Shown here: positions 5,320 to 7,750 of the stretch, one piece after another | Layout: each line of letters begins with the position of its first letter | Position numbering within the stretch: position 1 is the stretch's first letter | Assembly (NCBI GenBank): GCA_031270585.1 | Contig: JAISXK010000090.1 | Location: 1-7,750, forward strand | Reading direction: 5' to 3' | DNA length: 7,750 nt | From: Clostridiales bacterium | GTDB lineage: Bacteria > Bacillota > Clostridia > Christensenellales > CAG-138 | Notes under the pieces: model-generated | Databases searched by the model: none | The model's input: only the letters and a program-made list of their open reading frames with translations | What the model was told of the DNA's origin: nothing | Translations under genes and position numbers: made by a program

Positions 5320-6274
5320 ACAGATTTTAAACATGTTGCTTGCGCGACAGAATGCATACCTTTCAGGCGAACAGATCAGCGGAGATTTGGGCGTTACGCG
5401 CGCGGCCGTGTGGAAGCATATACGCGCGTTACAGGTTGACGGCTTTGAGATTGAAGCCGCACCCAGGAAGGGCTACAGGCTTAAAGCGGGGCGGGATATA
5501 CTCTGCACCGCGCTGCTGGATCCATTGCTGGATACGCGGCGGTTGGGTAGGCCGAGCCTGTTTTTGCGCACGACTCTTTCCACAAACATAGAGGCAAAAC
5601 GCCTGGCGCAACAGGGCGCCGCGCATGGCGCCGTTGTAGCGGGCGAAGAACAGACCGCCGGGCGCGGGCGCCTTGGCCGGGGTTGGGTCAACGCCAGAGG
5701 GCTGGATATCTGTTTGAGTATACTTGCGCGCCCAAATATCGAAACCCGGTACGCCGCCCGCTTTACCATTGCCACGGCGCTGGGCGTTTACCGGCTAACC
5801 AGGCAATACGGGCTGAACGCCGGCATAAAATGGCCCAACGACGTGCTGGTAAGCGGCAAAAAAATCTGCGGTATACTTTTAGAGCTTGAGGGCACGCTGG
5901 ACAGGCTTTCCGCCGTCGTCATCGGGTTGGGGCTGAATGTGAACAACCCGGCGTTCGCGCCGCCGCTGGATCAAACGGCAACATCCTTCGCCTTGGAGAT
6001 GGGGCGCGTCACGCCGCGCATAGAAGTTTTGGCAAACCTTTTGAATATATTGGAGCCCCTGTATGAGGACTGCGCCACGGAAGCGGGCTTTGCGGGCATT
6101 TTGCGGGCATATCGCGAAAACTGTCAGACTATAGGGCGCGAAATCAGCATCACCGGCATACATGACAGTGTGTGCGGCATTGCCAGGGATGTGGGCGATA
6201 TGGGTAAGCTGTTGCTGCAAACGCCCGATGGGAGGATGCATACATTTGCTACGGGGGATGTGAGCTTGCGGTAA
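5312..6274 (+). CDS. birA: Bifunctional biotin--protein ligase / biotin operon repressor BirA
   Basis: A 320-residue protein of normal length for the two-domain form. Residues 1-57 are a winged helix (recognition helix about VTRAAVWKHIRAL, 28-40; wing APRKGYRL). The catalytic domain has STN (90-92), the biotinyl-adenylate loop GRGRLGRGW (117-125), KWPND (173-177) with the catalytic Lys, CGILLE and GLGLNVN (205-211). A small C-terminal SH3-like domain ends in GDVSLR. It activates biotin with ATP and attaches it to biotin carboxyl carrier proteins, and as holo-repressor is expected to control biotin synthesis or uptake genes, none of which are here. The ATG at 5312 has AAGGAG just upstream inside the end of recX; a start further up would lack this site and add a non-family leader. 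The hairpin at 6320-6364 lies beyond its stop. Confidence 0.95.
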   Translation: MREQILNMLLARQNAYLSGEQISGDLGVTRAAVWKHIRALQVDGFEIEAAPRKGYRLKAGRDILCTALLDPLLDTRRLGRPSLFLRTTLSTNIEAKRLAQQGAAHGAVVAGEEQTAGRGRLGRGWVNARGLDICLSILARPNIETRYAARFTIATALGVYRLTRQYGLNAGIKWPNDVLVSGKKICGILLELEGTLDRLSAVVIGLGLNVNNPAFAPPLDQTATSFALEMGRVTPRIEVLANLLNILEPLYEDCATEAGFAGILRAYRENCQTIGREISITGIHDSVCGIARDVGDMGKLLLQTPDGRMHTFATGDVSLR

Positions 6275-6319
6275 AGCTTGATCAACCTTTGTCCTTATAT
6301 ACTTCCAACTGCATAAAAA

Positions 6320-6364
6320 ATACCTCTCTTTCGAATGTGTGTTCCGCACCCGAAAAAGAGGTAT
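6320..6364. terminator. Bidirectional terminator between birA and gap
   Basis: Arms 6320-6333 and 6351-6364 pair over 14 positions with one mismatch (6328/6356), around a 17-base loop. On the minus strand the hairpin is followed by six T (complement of 6314-6319), a strong intrinsic terminator ending 10 bp past the gap stop codon. On the plus strand the tail (ATAAGTTCTTTT) is weaker, so it probably also ends birA transcription, less efficiently. Confidence 0.82.
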
Positions 6365-6374
6365 ATAAGTTCTT

Positions 6375-7385
6375 TTATCCGTCCACCTTCGCCATATGCG
6401 CGATGAGGTCGAGCACCTTGTTGGAGTAGCCCCATTCATTGTCATACCAACTTACGAGCTTTACAAAATGCTCGTTGAGACTGATGCCGGCGTCGGCGTC
6501 GAATATGGATGTGCGCGGGTCGGTAATAAAGTCGGATGATACGACTTTATCCTCGGTATAGCCAATGATGCCTTCATATTGCTCGCTTTCACTGGCTTGC
6601 TTCATGGTAGCCTTAATTTGATCGTATGAGGCGGGCTTTTCCAAACGGCAGGTGAGATCCACAACCGATACATCCGCCGTAGGCACGCGGAAGGACATGC
6701 CTGTCAGCTTGCCGTTGAGCGCGGGGATCACCTTTCCTACGGCCTTGGCGGCGCCTGTGGAACTGGGGAGAATATTAAACGCCGCGCCGCGGCCGCCGCG
6801 CCAATCCTTGTGGGACGGGCCGTCAACCGTTTTTTGTGTTGCGGTGGTGGCGTGCACGGTGGTCATCAATCCTTCCACAATGCCAAAGTTATCGTGTATG
6901 ACATTGGCAAGCGGCGCAAGACAGTTGGTGGTGCAGGATGCGTTGGATACCACCTTCATATCCTTTGTATACGTATTTTGGTTTACGCCCATAACAAACA
7001 TGGGAGCGTCGGCGGAAGGAGCCGATATGACGACTTTTTTCGCGCCGCCTTTGAAATGGGCGGACGCCTTTTCAATGGTGGTAAATACGCCGGTCGATTC
7101 TACTACATAATCCGCGCCGCAATCCCTCCAGGGGATTTCGGCCGGGTCTTTGCACGCATAGACGCAAACGGCTTTTCCGTTTACAACCAAATGGCCGTCT
7201 TTGGTTTGAATATCGCCTTTAAACCGGCCATGCACCGTATCATAACGCAGCATGTATGCCATGTAAGGCAGATCGATGAATGGATCGTTGACGCCGACAA
7301 CTTCGATTGCCGGGTTATCGATGGATGCGCGAAACACGAGACGGCCAATACGGCCAAACCCGTTTATACCGACTTTTACTGTCAT
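6375..7385 (-). CDS. gap: Type I glyceraldehyde-3-phosphate dehydrogenase
   Basis: A full-length 336-residue GAPDH: oxidises glyceraldehyde 3-phosphate to 1,3-bisphosphoglycerate with NAD+ in glycolysis. The Rossmann motif NGFGRIGR (8-15) and Asp34 (in VNDPF) point to NAD preference. The active site is ASCTTNCL with Cys151, paired with His178 in TTVHATTATQ; the C-terminus SWYDNEWGYSNKVLDL is canonical. Several stretches (NDPFIDL, VVESTGVFTT, SAPSADAPMFVMGVN, KTVDGPSHKDWRGGRGA) match eukaryotic GapC and enterobacterial GapA better than the clostridial form, which has HAYTGDQ instead. The ATG at 7385 has GGGGTG 7 bp upstream. It seems to be a single-gene unit: a terminator follows it and no cggR, pgk or tpi is adjacent. 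Confidence 0.97.
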   Translation of the reverse strand: MTVKVGINGFGRIGRLVFRASIDNPAIEVVGVNDPFIDLPYMAYMLRYDTVHGRFKGDIQTKDGHLVVNGKAVCVYACKDPAEIPWRDCGADYVVESTGVFTTIEKASAHFKGGAKKVVISAPSADAPMFVMGVNQNTYTKDMKVVSNASCTTNCLAPLANVIHDNFGIVEGLMTTVHATTATQKTVDGPSHKDWRGGRGAAFNILPSSTGAAKAVGKVIPALNGKLTGMSFRVPTADVSVVDLTCRLEKPASYDQIKATMKQASESEQYEGIIGYTEDKVVSSDFITDPRTSIFDADAGISLNEHFVKLVSWYDNEWGYSNKVLDLIAHMAKVDG

Positions 7386-7437
7386 GGATGTTCACCCCTT
7401 TAAAATTAGCTTCAGCATATGGCTCATAACTACGACT

Positions 7438-7472
7438 AATACTACCGTATTTTATAAGCGGATGCAAGTCAA
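7438..7472 (-). promoter_or_regulatory. Candidate gap promoter with overlapping inverted repeat
   Basis: On the minus strand TTGACT (7472-7467), 5/6 to the -35 consensus, is 17 bp from TACGGT (7449-7444), a poor -10. An inverted repeat AATACggtaGTATT (7451-7438) covers that -10, as a repressor site might. TATAAA at 7456-7451 is an alternative -10 but would need a different -35. The 5' leader to the ATG is about 50-60 bp. Confidence 0.4.
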
Positions 7473-7596
7473 TTTTGTGTAGAATAATTTCGTTTGTAGC
7501 TGTTTTCAAGCGACGCAGGGGCGTGGCTCACCTTGCCGCTAGGAGACCATCCGAAACCATTTTACCATTTGGCGGAGCATTTTACGCGAAATAACG

Positions 7597-7624
7597 GACG
7601 AAAACGGCCTTGCCGTTTTTCGTC
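7597..7624. terminator. Stem-loop with terminator form, both directions
   Basis: Arms 7597-7608 and 7612-7624 form a 12-bp stem with one bulged T (7620) around the loop CTT. The inner ACGGC/GCCGT core is followed by T5 on the plus strand and T4 on the minus strand, so it could terminate transcription from either side. On the minus strand it would follow the possible gene entering from the right. Confidence 0.5.
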
Positions 7625-7637
7625 ACGCGCTAAATCC

Positions 7638-7656
7638 TCGTTTTGAGACAAAACGA
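7638..7656. repeat. Perfect 8-bp inverted repeat hairpin
   Basis: TCGTTTTG and CAAAACGA are perfect complements around AGA. It lies 13 bp from the stem-loop at 7597-7624, so the two form a tandem structured unit. It has no T-tract of its own. Confidence 0.5.
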
Positions 7657-7696
7657 CCTGGCACCGCTCACTTTCGCGGCCGCGATGTCCACCCGC

Positions 7697-7750
7697 CTAT
7701 TCTTGCTCGTCCTTACGCTTTTGTTCCCCGTTACGCTGCGGGATACTGCG
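7697..7750 (-). CDS. Possible C-terminal end of an unknown protein entering from the right
   Basis: A minus-strand frame is open from the window edge to a TAG at 7699-7697 and encodes a hydrophilic tail ending in QKRKDEQE. A terminator-like hairpin 70 bp further on would fit a gene end, and the gene would be co-oriented with gap. Only 17 residues are visible, no family can be named, and the opposite strand is open as well, so this is a weak call. Confidence 0.25.
   Translation of the reverse strand, partial: RSIPQRNGEQKRKDEQE

Larger units (their letters stand above)
7505..7700. other. Hairpin-rich spacer, possible dispersed repeat
   Basis: No gene with a start and ribosome binding site is seen. 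The stretch contains two stem-loops (7597-7624 and 7638-7656), a 10-bp palindrome CGCGGCCGCG (7675-7684) and a 20-bp-spaced direct repeat of CATTTTAC (7558-7565, 7578-7585). Long frames are open on both strands without initiators. This looks like a structured intergenic element or a family of intergenic repeats; copy number cannot be judged from one window. Confidence 0.4.

Noticed and set aside
6810..7403. A 197-codon plus-strand open frame opposite gap
   Set aside because: It is antisense to a fully conserved GAPDH gene and has no recognisable protein features.
7315..7509. Minus-strand 64-codon frame overlapping the gap leader
   Set aside because: It crosses the gap promoter, ribosome binding site and start in another frame and resembles no protein.
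7685..7750. Plus-strand ATG followed by a signal-peptide-like stretch (MSTRLFLLVLTLLFPV) running off the edge
   Set aside because: No ribosome binding site; the ATG sits in a GC palindrome, and the opposite strand is also open. The hydrophobic run can be the mirror of a charged minus-strand tail.

Overview
The window looks like chromosomal DNA from a low-to-mid GC Firmicute, most likely a member of the Clostridia. The pointers are a DUF3793-family gene, a clostridial-type secreted peptidoglycan-binding protein, a bifunctional BirA with an N-terminal winged helix, a ComFB gene and GGAG/GAGG-type ribosome binding sites. The exact genus cannot be read from the sequence. There is no rRNA, tRNA, CRISPR array, transposase or phage gene.

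Layout from left to right. A DUF3793 gene on the minus strand runs off the left edge (start at 580). A gene-poor stretch (581-1048) follows. It holds a perfect 14-bp palindrome of LacI-family operator type (681-694), an AT-rich tract and a promoter. Next come two plus-strand genes: a ROK-family transcriptional regulator (1049-2242) and a ribulose-phosphate / allulose-6-phosphate 3-epimerase-like enzyme (2438-3112) with its own likely promoter. Then two minus-strand genes: comFB (3327-3623), with its promoter starting one base after the stop of the gene upstream, and a secreted peptidoglycan-binding protein (3691-4476) that carries an unexpected EF-hand/dockerin-like loop. Divergent from it is a tight plus-strand operon: an eight-cysteine mini-protein (4576-4791), recX (4804-5319) and birA (5312-6274, overlapping recX by 8 bp). 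A near-perfect hairpin with U-tract (6320-6364) separates birA from the convergent gap gene (6375-7385, minus). Its product reads like the eukaryotic GapC / enterobacterial GapA type of GAPDH rather than the usual clostridial type. The last 240 bp are hairpin-rich and may be a dispersed repeat or the terminator region of a minus-strand gene entering from the right.

Functionally this is mostly housekeeping: sugar-phosphate metabolism and its probable sensor (ROK, epimerase, GAPDH), RecA control (RecX), biotin control (BirA), cell-wall surface (peptidoglycan-binding protein) and possible cyclic-dinucleotide sensing (ComFB). I found no convincing novel defence or mobile system. The items most worth checking are the EF-hand plus peptidoglycan-binding architecture, the cysteine mini-protein locked to recX-birA, the orphan operator palindrome, the GAPDH lineage and the hairpin-rich right end.
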